The notes: generated from the sequence alone by a model not told the origin. A stretch of DNA of 6,509 bases from Anthropogastromicrobium sp052273485 (GCA_052273485.1 DAVZID010000107.1:1-6509); one strand, 5' to 3'; positions 1 to 6,000 are shown, counted from the stretch's first letter. Numbers and translations: made by a program.

Positions 1-575
1 GAATCATCTCGAATCTGTGTCGGTCCAAGAATGGTAAAGCTACCATCGCCAAAGGCGTACTCCTCACCGACCTCTGGGTAAGTTACCTCTTTGTTTTGAG
101 ACGATACTGTATCATAAAATGAAGTGTAAATTTTAGAGTCATGTTCGTAATCCGGTGCAATGATCGTCTCAGTATCGAATGCGTGAAGTGCACCGACAAG
201 ACCGTTTAAATGATCGGCATCGTAGTGAGATGCGATCATGTAGTCGATGTCCTCGACACCTTCCTGCTGCAGATACGAAACAAAATACGATGCAGCATCA
301 GAGTTTCCGCCATCGTATACGAGCACGTCATCCCCGGCCTGGGCCATGATTGCAAGTCCCTGTCCGACATCAATAAAGTGGACGGTTAGTTCTTCCTGCG
401 GCAGATCGCTTGGTGTGCTTTCATCAGCTGGTACAGCCATCGCACCCGGCAGCATCATGGCTGCGGTAACAGTGGCTGCCATCCACTTTTTCACCTGCCC
501 AAGTGGATTTTTTTGCATTTTAGATATTCCTGACAATGTCTTGCCTGACAATGATTTTTTGTACAGTTTTTTCAT
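1..575 (-). CDS. Exported ComEC-like metallo-beta-lactamase-fold hydrolase (3' end outside window)
   Basis: Only the first 191 residues are in the window; the frame is open to the edge. The start is the ATG at 575, behind an AGGAGG. Residues 1-47 look like a Sec signal peptide with a long basic n-region (many Lys up to KK at 29-30), a hydrophobic stretch at about 31-46, and a likely cut after AMA (45-47). The mature part opens with LTVHFIDVGQG (63-73), then VLVYDGG (84-90), and has the metal motif SHYDADH (116-122). That is the H-x-D-x-D-H variant typical of the ComEC/Rec2 C-terminal domain and its standalone relatives, in which Asp replaces the second His of classical HxHxDH. The family hydrolyses phosphoesters, possibly nucleic acids, using bound metal. 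This copy lacks the ComEC membrane channel, so it probably acts outside the membrane as a secreted or lipid-free enzyme. Its substrate is unknown. It follows the LCP gene by 87 nt in the same direction and may be co-transcribed with it. Confidence 0.85.
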   Translation of the reverse strand, partial: MKKLYKKSLSGKTLSGISKMQKNPLGQVKKWMAATVTAAMMLPGAMAVPADESTPSDLPQEELTVHFIDVGQGLAIMAQAGDDVLVYDGGNSDAASYFVSYLQQEGVEDIDYMIASHYDADHLNGLVGALHAFDTETIIAPDYEHDSKIYTSFYDTVSSQNKEVTYPEVGEEYAFGDGSFTILGPTQIRDD

Positions 576-587
576 CTTTGGTGTGTT

Positions 588-593
588 CCTCCT
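588..593 (-). promoter_or_regulatory. Shine-Dalgarno site of the MBL-fold gene
   Basis: A full AGGAGG lies 12 nt before the ATG at 575, which is longer than the usual 5-9 nt. No better ATG/GTG/TTG lies closer in frame, and the signal-peptide charge pattern fits this start. The site is preceded by an A-run and sits right at the foot of the inverted repeat at 599-653. Confidence 0.7.
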
Positions 594-598
594 TTTTT

Positions 599-653
599 CG
601 TGTGAGGCAGTCAATAATTAATTTAATTTATAAGGAATTGATTGCTTCACACG
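599..653. repeat. Imperfect 17-bp inverted repeat upstream of the MBL-fold gene
   Basis: The arms are CGTGTGAGGCAGTCAAT (599-615) and ATTGATTGCTTCACACG (637-653), separated by a 21-nt AT-only-rich loop. 15 of 17 positions are complementary. The two exceptions become G-U wobbles in plus-strand RNA but A-C mismatches in minus-strand RNA, which is the mRNA direction here. Neither strand has a T-run after the hairpin, so this is not a standard terminator. It could be an operator for a dimeric regulator or a leader structure next to the ribosome site. Its role is not known. Confidence 0.55.
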
Positions 654-662
654 GCACTAGGA

Positions 663-1739
663 TTAGTTTAACACACTTAGACTCGGAATGCCATAAAATT
701 CTTCTGATAGAGTATAGACAGGTTCTGCATTGTTCTCTTCTTCAACTACTTCTACATACTCACTCTGTGCGAAATCAATATACGAAAACTCAGTACAAGC
801 AAATGCCTGTTCCATTATCATTGCAACTTCAAATGGTTCATTTGATAATGTGATATCTGCATTCACCATGTGTAAGATTATAATACTCGCAACCGTTATT
901 TTTTCATAATCATTGTCTTGCTCAGCCATTCGTGAATATAATTGTTTCAATGCCGTAAGAAAACGCGGTCCTCTTACACCATTTTCTGTATCACGCACTC
1001 GGCACCACGCCACAGTCTGCGGACCATCAAGAAGTTGAATGCCTGGCTCTGTAATCTGCCCTTTTGTTTCAATGCCAGTTGATTCCACTACCTCTGTCAG
1101 ATAGCCATTTAACTGGGAATACGTTGGATCTAAGTCAGCCTCTGTCACCTCTAATTCCAGACCTCCATACATATTCACAAGCTGCGCAAATATCGAAAAC
1201 GATGCGGTCACTTGTCCCTCAATTGTAATTCCAAAATTTCGTTCAATTGCACTCCAAAGATCATTCGTACTCTGATACCACCAGTCGTAGTCACCTGCTT
1301 CTTTTCCATCCAATTTTAGACGACGCGGGATTGAAATCAGTTGAATTTTTCCTTTGCTTGCATCCATTCCTGCCAAAACAATTGCATCTGCGCGTGTACC
1401 AGCTTTTTTATCAGTACGGCCATCCGTTCCCAACAGCAAATAATATTTCATTTCTTGACTTGCCTGCACGGTCTGCGGACGATCTTTTTCTGCACTCTTT
1501 TCTACCTGTGCGGCAGGCTGATTTGTACTTTTATTTTTTATAATACTCGGCATCGCTGCCATCATAAAAAATACAATAATCGCTGCCGCTGCCATTGCAA
1601 TTCCTGCAAATCTGCCCATCTTTTTCCTATTTTCTTTTTTCACCTGTACTTTTGTTCTCGCGGCTGTCCATATTTTCTCTTTCTGCTCTTCTGAAAGCTT
1701 TACATCATCGCACATCTTTCGATAGTCATCCTGTTTCAT
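663..1739 (-). CDS. LCP (LytR-CpsA-Psr) domain membrane protein with anti-sigma-like N-terminus
   Basis: The product has 358 residues. The first 40 or so are cytoplasmic and charged (MKQDDYRKMCDDVKLSEEQKEKIW), then comes one membrane segment at about 44-63, a low-complexity linker (65-95), and an outside LCP domain. LCP signatures are YYLLLGTDGR (99-108), TRADAIVL (115-122), QLISIPRR (133-140), GIQLLDGPQTVAWCRVRD (233-250) and GPRFLTALKQL (257-267). Asp106, Arg116, Asp118, Arg139, Arg247, Arg249 and Arg259 sit where the family binds polyprenyl pyrophosphate and Mg. LCP enzymes attach wall polymers to peptidoglycan. SIPRRL replaces the usual SIPRDT, so full activity is uncertain. The short N-terminus resembles those of clostridial anti-sigma proteins, and the gene starts 28 nt after an ECF sigma gene. 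I infer that it may also control that sigma factor. The ribosome site is AGGAAGGAG just before the ATG. Confidence 0.85.
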   Translation of the reverse strand: MKQDDYRKMCDDVKLSEEQKEKIWTAARTKVQVKKENRKKMGRFAGIAMAAAAIIVFFMMAAMPSIIKNKSTNQPAAQVEKSAEKDRPQTVQASQEMKYYLLLGTDGRTDKKAGTRADAIVLAGMDASKGKIQLISIPRRLKLDGKEAGDYDWWYQSTNDLWSAIERNFGITIEGQVTASFSIFAQLVNMYGGLELEVTEADLDPTYSQLNGYLTEVVESTGIETKGQITEPGIQLLDGPQTVAWCRVRDTENGVRGPRFLTALKQLYSRMAEQDNDYEKITVASIIILHMVNADITLSNEPFEVAMIMEQAFACTEFSYIDFAQSEYVEVVEEENNAEPVYTLSEEFYGIPSLSVLN

Positions 1740-1767
1740 ACTGCTCCTTCCTTTCTGTACGAAAACA

Positions 1768-2265
1768 TCAAATTCGTGAACTACTCTCCACCTGCGGCTC
1801 CACTAACTCTTCTTTTAGTTTTTTTCGTGCCCGAAGCAAAAGTGACCGCACTGTAGACGACTGCTTTCCCATAATTTTCGCAATCTCTTCTGTCGAATAG
1901 CCAACATAATAATATAGATAAATTGCAGTGCGATATTTGTTTGGCAATGCCATCACACTCTCCCACACCTCACTGGTCTGCACACCTGCTTTTTCTATAT
2001 CAATAAGCGATTCGTCCGCTGTCACCTTGCGTCTCCACCACTGTCGATGAAGCTGCCTGCATTCATTCACTCCAACCTTAAGTAACCATGACTTTTTATG
2101 ACTTTCCGACTCAAATGTCCCTGTGTACTCCATCAGATGTACTAGCGTATTCTGCACCGCGTCCATTGTATCATGTACATTTCCAGTGTAGAAATAACAT
2201 AGTCGGTACAAATCATCGCCATAGTCATCGTAAATTTGACGTACCTCTCTTTCTTCGTGTTTCAT
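1768..2265 (-). CDS. ECF-type RNA polymerase sigma factor (sigma-70 family)
   Basis: The product has 165 residues, typical for an ECF sigma with only regions 2 and 4. Region 2 spans about 8-75: YDDYGDDLYRLCYFYTGNVHDTMDAVQNTLVHL matches the core-binding and -10 recognition helices (the family usually has DAEDxxQDTF), followed by SWLLKVGVNECRQLHRQ. Region 4 spans about 100-155: LPNKYRTAIYLYYYVGYSTEEIAKIMGKQSSTVRSLLLRARKKL, a clear helix-turn-helix for the -35 element (STEEIAKIMGKQSSTVRSLLLRARKKL at 124-150). A short Glu/Ser-rich tail follows. The ATG has an ideal GGAGGTGAT ribosome site (2271-2279) with 9 nt spacing. The next gene downstream encodes a one-pass membrane protein, the usual place for an anti-sigma factor. 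The inducing signal and regulon are unknown; wall stress is a guess from the LCP partner. Confidence 0.92.
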   Translation of the reverse strand: MKHEEREVRQIYDDYGDDLYRLCYFYTGNVHDTMDAVQNTLVHLMEYTGTFESESHKKSWLLKVGVNECRQLHRQWWRRKVTADESLIDIEKAGVQTSEVWESVMALPNKYRTAIYLYYYVGYSTEEIAKIMGKQSSTVRSLLLRARKKLKEELVEPQVESSSRI

Positions 2266-2291
2266 CCCTTATCACCTCCGCCTTGTAACGA

Positions 2292-2303
2292 TCAATGCAT
2301 TGA
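2292..2303. promoter_or_regulatory. 12-bp perfect palindrome upstream of the sigma gene
   Basis: TCAATGCATTGA is perfectly self-complementary and lies 26 nt before the sigma start, between the putative promoter and the ribosome site. It could be an operator half-site pair, but a 12-bp palindrome in AT-rich DNA can occur by chance. Confidence 0.25.
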
Positions 2304-2343
2304 ATTTTCTGTTTGTGTTTTATTTCCTTTCACCTATATCATG

Positions 2344-2366
2344 CAGTACTCGTCTAAAATGTTGCA
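2344..2366 (-). promoter_or_regulatory. Possible ECF-type promoter for the sigma/LCP unit
   Basis: On the minus strand TGCAAC (2366-2361) is followed at once by ATTTT, which resembles the AAC-plus-T-run -35 element of Firmicute ECF promoters and would fit self-regulation. The region about 16-17 nt downstream (GCATGA) is a poor -10, with no CGTA/CGTC. A sigma-A reading is also weak. The position between the tRNA terminators and the sigma gene is right for a promoter. Confidence 0.3.
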
Positions 2367-2384
2367 AGATATTTTATTTTTATT

Positions 2385-2408
2385 AAAAAAGAACCTATTT
2401 CTAGGTTC
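2385..2408 (-). terminator. Intrinsic terminator, distal of a tandem pair after the tRNA cluster
   Basis: On the minus strand the 7-bp stem GAACCTA/TAGGTTC closes a GAAA tetraloop and is followed by six T. It backs up the stronger terminator upstream and shields the sigma gene from tRNA transcription. A small hairpin, TACAAT-CCT-ATTGTA (2420-2434), lies between the two. Confidence 0.85.
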
Positions 2409-2441
2409 TCATTATGCGATACAATCCTATTGTAATGTTAT

Positions 2442-2470
2442 AAAAAGAAAAAGTCCTGCTTTCGCAGGAC
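2442..2470 (-). terminator. Intrinsic terminator, proximal, of the tRNA cluster
   Basis: On the minus strand the GC-rich 7-bp stem GTCCTGC/GCAGGAC closes a GAAA tetraloop and is followed by TTTTTCTTTTT. It begins 7 nt after the last tRNA-Glu base, so it ends the tRNA transcript. Confidence 0.92.
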
Positions 2471-2476
2471 ACATAG

Positions 2477-2548
2477 CAGCTTGTAGGAGAATCGAACTCC
2501 TGTTTTCGCCGTGAGAGGGCGACGTCTTAACCCCTTGACCAACAAGCC
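2477..2548 (-). tRNA. tRNA-Glu (anticodon CUC), second copy
   Basis: This is a 72-nt cloverleaf. The acceptor is GGCTTGT/ACAAGCT with a G1-U72 wobble and discriminator G. The D-arm contains GTCAAGGGGTTAAGAC. The anticodon stem is TCGCC/GGCGA with loop CTCTCAC, giving anticodon CUC, which reads GAG. The T-arm is AGGAG-TTCGATT-CTCCT. CCA is not encoded (CTA follows). It is identical to the copy at 2657-2728. It is the last gene of the cluster, just before the terminators. Confidence 0.95.
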
Positions 2549-2576
2549 ATATTTATTTTTCTTTGCCTATCGGCAA

Positions 2577-2650
2577 TCGAGGCGACAAGATTTGAACTTG
2601 CGACCTCTGCGTCCCGAACGCAGCGCTCTACCAAACTGAGCCACACCTCG
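2577..2650 (-). tRNA. tRNA-Pro (anticodon CGG)
   Basis: This is a 74-nt cloverleaf. The acceptor is CGAGGTG/CGCCTCG with one T-G pair, the C1-G72 pair that marks bacterial tRNA-Pro, and discriminator A. The D-arm contains GTGGCTCAGTTTGGTAGAGC. The anticodon stem is CTGCG/CGCAG with loop TTCGGGA, giving anticodon CGG, which reads CCG. The T-arm holds GTTCAAATC. CCA is not encoded. It sits 6 nt after the first tRNA-Glu and 28 nt before the second, so all three are probably cut from one transcript. Confidence 0.95.
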
Positions 2651-2656
2651 ATGAAG

Positions 2657-2728
2657 CAGCTTGTAGGAGAATCGAACTCCTGTTTTCGCCGTGAGAGGGC
2701 GACGTCTTAACCCCTTGACCAACAAGCC
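2657..2728 (-). tRNA. tRNA-Glu (anticodon CUC), first copy
   Basis: Sequence and fold are identical to the copy at 2477-2548, including the G1-U72 wobble, anticodon CUC and no encoded CCA. It is the first gene of the cluster, with a leader of only about 8 nt after the predicted transcript start. Confidence 0.95.
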
Positions 2729-2742
2729 TTGCAACGATATGT

Positions 2743-2771
2743 ATATTATCACATCTCAATTCTTTTGTCAA
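2743..2771 (-). promoter_or_regulatory. Sigma-A promoter of the tRNA cluster
   Basis: On the minus strand a perfect -35 TTGACA (2771-2766), a 17-nt spacer and -10 TAATAT (2748-2743) place the transcript start near 2736, about 8 nt before the first tRNA-Glu. A run of A-tracts lies directly upstream (2775-2817), as expected for an UP element of a strong stable-RNA promoter. Confidence 0.88.
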
Positions 2772-2774
2772 CAC

Positions 2775-2817
2775 TTTTTTCAAGTTTTTTTAATTTTTTA
2801 TTTTTTTTGTTCTTTTT
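2775..2817 (-). promoter_or_regulatory. A-tract UP-element-like region of the tRNA promoter
   Basis: Five A-tracts (on the minus strand) of 6, 7, 6, 8 and 5 bases have centres spaced roughly 8-10.5 bp apart, just upstream of the -35. Such DNA is usually curved and binds the RNA polymerase alpha subunit. The rest of the 2729-2944 spacer holds only the promoter and the peptidase terminator. Confidence 0.6.
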
Positions 2818-2866
2818 CGACACTTCACAACGACACGCTAATATTCCATTCGCAGCAATCGTTTGT

Positions 2867-2916
2867 AAAAACATTCGCGGGATACCATAACTTTTACGAA
2901 TTGGTATCCCACGAAT
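2867..2916 (-). terminator. Intrinsic terminator of the M16C peptidase gene
   Basis: On the minus strand the arms ATTCGTGGGATACCA and TGGTATCCCGCGAAT form a 15-bp stem with a single interior G-U pair and a 14-nt loop, then G and five T. It starts 28 nt after the stop codon. The pairing is complete only in the minus-strand RNA; the plus strand would have an A-C mismatch. This supports its assignment to this gene. Confidence 0.88.
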
Positions 2917-2944
2917 AAATTGCCTGGCTCTGAATAGTTACAAC

Positions 2945-5842
2945 TTACAGCGTAATAATCTCATCAAGACCACAGCCTTCCATCTGCTCTGCACCACCTA
3001 CAACACAGATACCGCCCTCTTTCATAGCAGTACTAATCTGCTCTGCGGCTTGCGCTAACTTTTCTGGTGTTGTCTCAAGAATCTGCTGCCAACGTGCACA
3101 GCGCTCCTCCCAACTAATCTGTCTCCAGTAGAAGTTATCCGCTGCCTGTCCCTTCATTCTAGGTGTCTGAAGCGGGGACTGATCGGAAACCGTTCCAATG
3201 ATAAAGCCTGTAAGATCTGGACTTTGTGCCGCAAACTCTTTTAAGAAGCTGCTGCAGTCTAAATATTTTCTAAGAGATTCTCTAGCACTCGGATCACGAT
3301 ACGAATAGCAGTAAAATCCTCCATTTGCCCGAGTAAGCATACCTGTTCCGTAAGCACCGCCCTGAACGCGAATTACATTCCACAAATAGCTCAGGCTCAC
3401 AATCTTGGCTGCTGTCTGCCATGCACCATTATAATTTCCTGTAATTGTACCGCGCACTGCAAAGGCGATATCGGCCGGAATGATGATTCCTTCTTTTTTG
3501 ATGCCCCATGGCTTTATTGCAATTGTCTGTGTCTTTAAAAGATCTGGCTTTGACGGCAAAAGTTCATGCAGCATTTGAACAACATTCACTGCATATGCAT
3601 CTGTATTTCCTGTAAGACTGATAGTTAACTGTTCCTTTGAAACTGCCTTTGCATACAGCGCTGTCAATTTTTCAAGAAGACTATTCCAGTTCCAATTTTC
3701 TTCCTGAGCTTTTAACCACTGATAGAATGTAACACCACCAGTACACTCTGAAACTACACTTGAAACACTCATCTGCGCTGACACACGGCCAAGTGCTGCT
3801 ACATGACCACCCATCACTGCCTGCTCAAAGCATCCCATCTTAATCTGACGCAGCAGATCAAGAACTGCTTTTTCAGAATTGGCAGTATCAAATCTTGTCT
3901 GCGTCAAAATCTCTGCTGCAAGACTAACTGCCTGATCTACATTTGATTCAAGCGTGCTAAATGATGCGCAAAGCTTTACTGTACAGCAGCTGCTGTCATC
4001 CTTTATATTGAAGGTACTGATAAAAAAAGTCATGCTTCCGCACAAAAGACGTACACGATTGTTTAACTCTTCTACGCTTGACTGTGTTGTTTCCAGATTT
4101 CCAAAAAGACGACATAAAAGTCCAAGTGCCGGAAGTTCTGCCTCTGTATAATGGTTTTCATCGAAATAAAGCGTAATATAAGCAATTCCGCTTGAATTAA
4201 CACGATGAACCAATACCTTTTGTCCATCAATTACAAGTTCTTCAATTGGCTGCTCTTGCGGCGTGCGGCTTAAATCAGATAACTCTAAATGTGGAAGTGC
4301 TGCCAGCTGCTCTGGTGTATCTTCGCTGTTTTGCCATGCCTCTAGTCTTTCCTGTTTTGCAATAATCTCTTCTCTTATCTTATCACTCCACATTGCAGAC
4401 TCATCTTCAATTCTCTTTGCTTCCTTTGCGCGGCGTGCTTCTCCTGCTGTTTTAGACGGAATCAATGTAACCTTACAGCGATGCGGATTTTCAAGCAGCT
4501 CTTCGCGAATCAAATGTTCAAAATAACCCTGTTTCATCTTTTCGTGAAGATGTACAAATAAATCACCAATCTGCAGATTAGCCTCTGGTGCACCTTTGTA
4601 CAGCCAGCTGTCAAACACCTGCATTCCAAGAATAAGTCCCTGCGGATAGCTTCCATAATCGCGCTCTCTCATTTGGAACTCAAGATTTGCCATAGAAGCC
4701 TCTAGCTTCTCATGATCAAGTCCACCATTTGCCAATGCATTCAATGTGTCGAAGATTCGCGCCTCTACTTGTTTGCAGTTCTCCTTTTTCACATTGCGAG
4801 CCTCAATTTTTACCCATGGATTTGCGACACCATCTATTGTATAAAGACGCATTGTTTCTGCAAGTCCGTCTTCTAACACTGCCTTCGTAAGCGGTGCCTG
4901 ATTATTTCCAGTAAGCACATCTGACAAAATCTGCATTGCTGTAAGCTTTTCGCGCTCTGCATAGGTTCCGATCACACGCCCCCAGGACAGACGGATTTTT
5001 CCCTCTTCATTCTCATCGGCACCAATCTCATATTCAATTTGCTGTTCACCTGCATCCACTGCTGACTGAAATGCTGGTGGATCCATACGCTTCGTCTGTT
5101 CAAATGAGGACAGATATTCATCATTGATAATACTAAGAATAGCATCTATATCCATTGCGCCATCAAGATACACATAGGCATTCGATGGAGAATAAAATCG
5201 TTTATGGCTTTCAATAAATTCTTCATATGTCAAATCTGGAATTTTTGTCGGATCACCTCCAGATACATAACGATACGGTGTATCAGGAAAGAGTGCTCTA
5301 TTAATTGTCATATCCATCAGTTCATCCGCATCTGCAAACGCTCCCTTCATCTCATTAAAGACAACGCCTTTGTAGCCTGGCTTTCCCTCACTATCAAGCT
5401 CATAGTGCCATCCTTCCTGATAAAAAATTTCTGGTTTTGTATATACAGCTGGATAAAATACAGCATCAAGATAAACACGCATCAAGTTGACAAAATCCTT
5501 ATCATTGCGGCTTGCCACTGGATAAAAGGTCTTATCCGGGAATGTCATTGCATTCAAAAATGTGTTCATGGAATTTTTGAGAAGTTCCACAAATGGCTCT
5601 TTAACTGGATAATTTTTTGAACCGCATAAAACGGAATGCTCTAAAATATGAAATACACCTGTATCATTCCAAGGCAGTGTCTCAAAGCCAATGCCAAATA
5701 CCTTATTTTCTTCCTCTCTGCTTATCCATACCAACTCTAAACCTGTCTTTTCGTGCTTCATCTGGTACATCACTGCATCCAGCTCAGGAAGCGATACTTC
5801 TCTTTCTACGATAAATCCATGTACTGTATCATGTACTGTCAC
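2945..5842 (-). CDS. M16C zinc metallopeptidase (presequence protease / PreP-like insulinase family)
   Basis: The product has 965 residues from the GTG at 5842, normal for M16C. It has the inverted zinc motif HILEH (His65, Glu68, His69) in TGVFHILEHSVLCGS, and the third ligand Glu164 in GVVFNEMKGAF. SMNTFLNAMTFPDKTFYPVAS (about 91-111) is the family's substrate-groove motif. The middle holds a Glu/Lys-rich helical hinge (about 430-515), the M16C-associated region. The C-terminal half has GGAYGTG (Tyr831) and CYSYRDP (Arg849), the Tyr/Arg pair that completes the active site. Relatives form a closed chamber that degrades unfolded peptides up to about 65 residues. There is no signal peptide, so it probably clears peptides in the cytoplasm. 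It is a single-gene unit with its own promoter and terminator. Upstream in-frame ATGs (5911, 5884) lack a ribosome site and precede the conserved region, so I reject them as starts. Confidence 0.95.
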   Translation of the reverse strand: MTVHDTVHGFIVEREVSLPELDAVMYQMKHEKTGLELVWISREEENKVFGIGFETLPWNDTGVFHILEHSVLCGSKNYPVKEPFVELLKNSMNTFLNAMTFPDKTFYPVASRNDKDFVNLMRVYLDAVFYPAVYTKPEIFYQEGWHYELDSEGKPGYKGVVFNEMKGAFADADELMDMTINRALFPDTPYRYVSGGDPTKIPDLTYEEFIESHKRFYSPSNAYVYLDGAMDIDAILSIINDEYLSSFEQTKRMDPPAFQSAVDAGEQQIEYEIGADENEEGKIRLSWGRVIGTYAEREKLTAMQILSDVLTGNNQAPLTKAVLEDGLAETMRLYTIDGVANPWVKIEARNVKKENCKQVEARIFDTLNALANGGLDHEKLEASMANLEFQMRERDYGSYPQGLILGMQVFDSWLYKGAPEANLQIGDLFVHLHEKMKQGYFEHLIREELLENPHRCKVTLIPSKTAGEARRAKEAKRIEDESAMWSDKIREEIIAKQERLEAWQNSEDTPEQLAALPHLELSDLSRTPQEQPIEELVIDGQKVLVHRVNSSGIAYITLYFDENHYTEAELPALGLLCRLFGNLETTQSSVEELNNRVRLLCGSMTFFISTFNIKDDSSCCTVKLCASFSTLESNVDQAVSLAAEILTQTRFDTANSEKAVLDLLRQIKMGCFEQAVMGGHVAALGRVSAQMSVSSVVSECTGGVTFYQWLKAQEENWNWNSLLEKLTALYAKAVSKEQLTISLTGNTDAYAVNVVQMLHELLPSKPDLLKTQTIAIKPWGIKKEGIIIPADIAFAVRGTITGNYNGAWQTAAKIVSLSYLWNVIRVQGGAYGTGMLTRANGGFYCYSYRDPSARESLRKYLDCSSFLKEFAAQSPDLTGFIIGTVSDQSPLQTPRMKGQAADNFYWRQISWEERCARWQQILETTPEKLAQAAEQISTAMKEGGICVVGGAEQMEGCGLDEIITL

Positions 5843-5848
5843 AAAAAT

Positions 5849-5854
5849 CCTCCT
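5849..5854 (-). promoter_or_regulatory. Shine-Dalgarno site deciding a GTG start of the peptidase
   Basis: AGGAGG lies 6 nt before the GTG at 5842. It lies inside the extended open frame, so the 23 residues coded upstream (basic, not conserved-looking) are untranslated leader. Confidence 0.88.
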
Positions 5855-5959
5855 TACTGTCCAATTGACGCGTTTGGTTCTCATGCGACATGCGACCATC
5901 AGACGGTTCATTTACAGCAAATTAGAGCTATGTGTTGCTGCGACCCTAATTTACTGATA

Positions 5960-5985
5960 CTACTGATTAGTATTATACTTAGTAG
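5960..5985. promoter_or_regulatory. Dyad symmetry over the peptidase promoter -10
   Basis: The 26-bp stretch has outer arms CTACT/AGTAG and, off-centre inside it, the exact palindrome AGTAT-T-ATACT over the -10. This could be a repressor site, but AT-rich -10 regions often look symmetric. Confidence 0.25.
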
Positions 5986-6000
5986 AAGAAGAAAGAGCAA
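5972..6000 (-). promoter_or_regulatory. Sigma-A promoter of the peptidase gene
   Basis: On the minus strand -35 TTGCTC (6000-5995), a 17-nt spacer and a perfect -10 TATAAT (5977-5972) predict a start near 5965 and a leader of about 120 nt. The spacer 5843-6132 otherwise holds the ribosome site, a dyad over the -10, and repeated TGCGACC words (5891-5897, 5939-5945, with TGCGAC at 5884-5889). I see no riboswitch fold and no small gene in it. Confidence 0.75.

Larger units (their letters stand above)
2475..2728. repeat. Pair of 74-bp exact direct repeats (tRNA-Glu copies)
   Basis: Positions 2475-2548 and 2655-2728 are identical over 74 bp, exactly 180 bp apart. The identity covers the tRNA plus two bases past its 3' end and stops abruptly on both sides, so what was duplicated or kept identical is little more than the tRNA itself. 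Confidence 0.95.

Noticed and set aside
247..2514. Several plus-strand open frames of 60-125 codons across the MBL, LCP and sigma genes
   Set aside because: They lie opposite clear minus-strand genes, are rich in Cys/Ser/Phe/His as expected of antisense frames, and lack ribosome sites and domain motifs.
2475..2728. tRNA repeats as phage or island attachment sites
   Set aside because: No integrase or foreign gene lies between or beside them; the repeated unit is just the complete tRNA, so gene duplication explains it.
2280..2738. Similar leader words GCCTTGTAACGAT (2280-2292) and GCCTTGCAACGAT (2726-2738)
   Set aside because: 12 of 13 bases match, but one lies partly in a tRNA 5' end and the other in an mRNA leader; flanks differ and no shared role is evident.
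2567..2752. Minus-strand 61-codon open frame over the tRNA cluster
   Set aside because: It reads through tRNA-Pro and tRNA-Glu sequence and is explained by the RNA genes.
5843..5911. N-terminal extension of the peptidase from the ATG at 5911
   Set aside because: There is no ribosome site before either upstream ATG, while the GTG at 5842 has AGGAGG at ideal spacing and gives the family's usual length.
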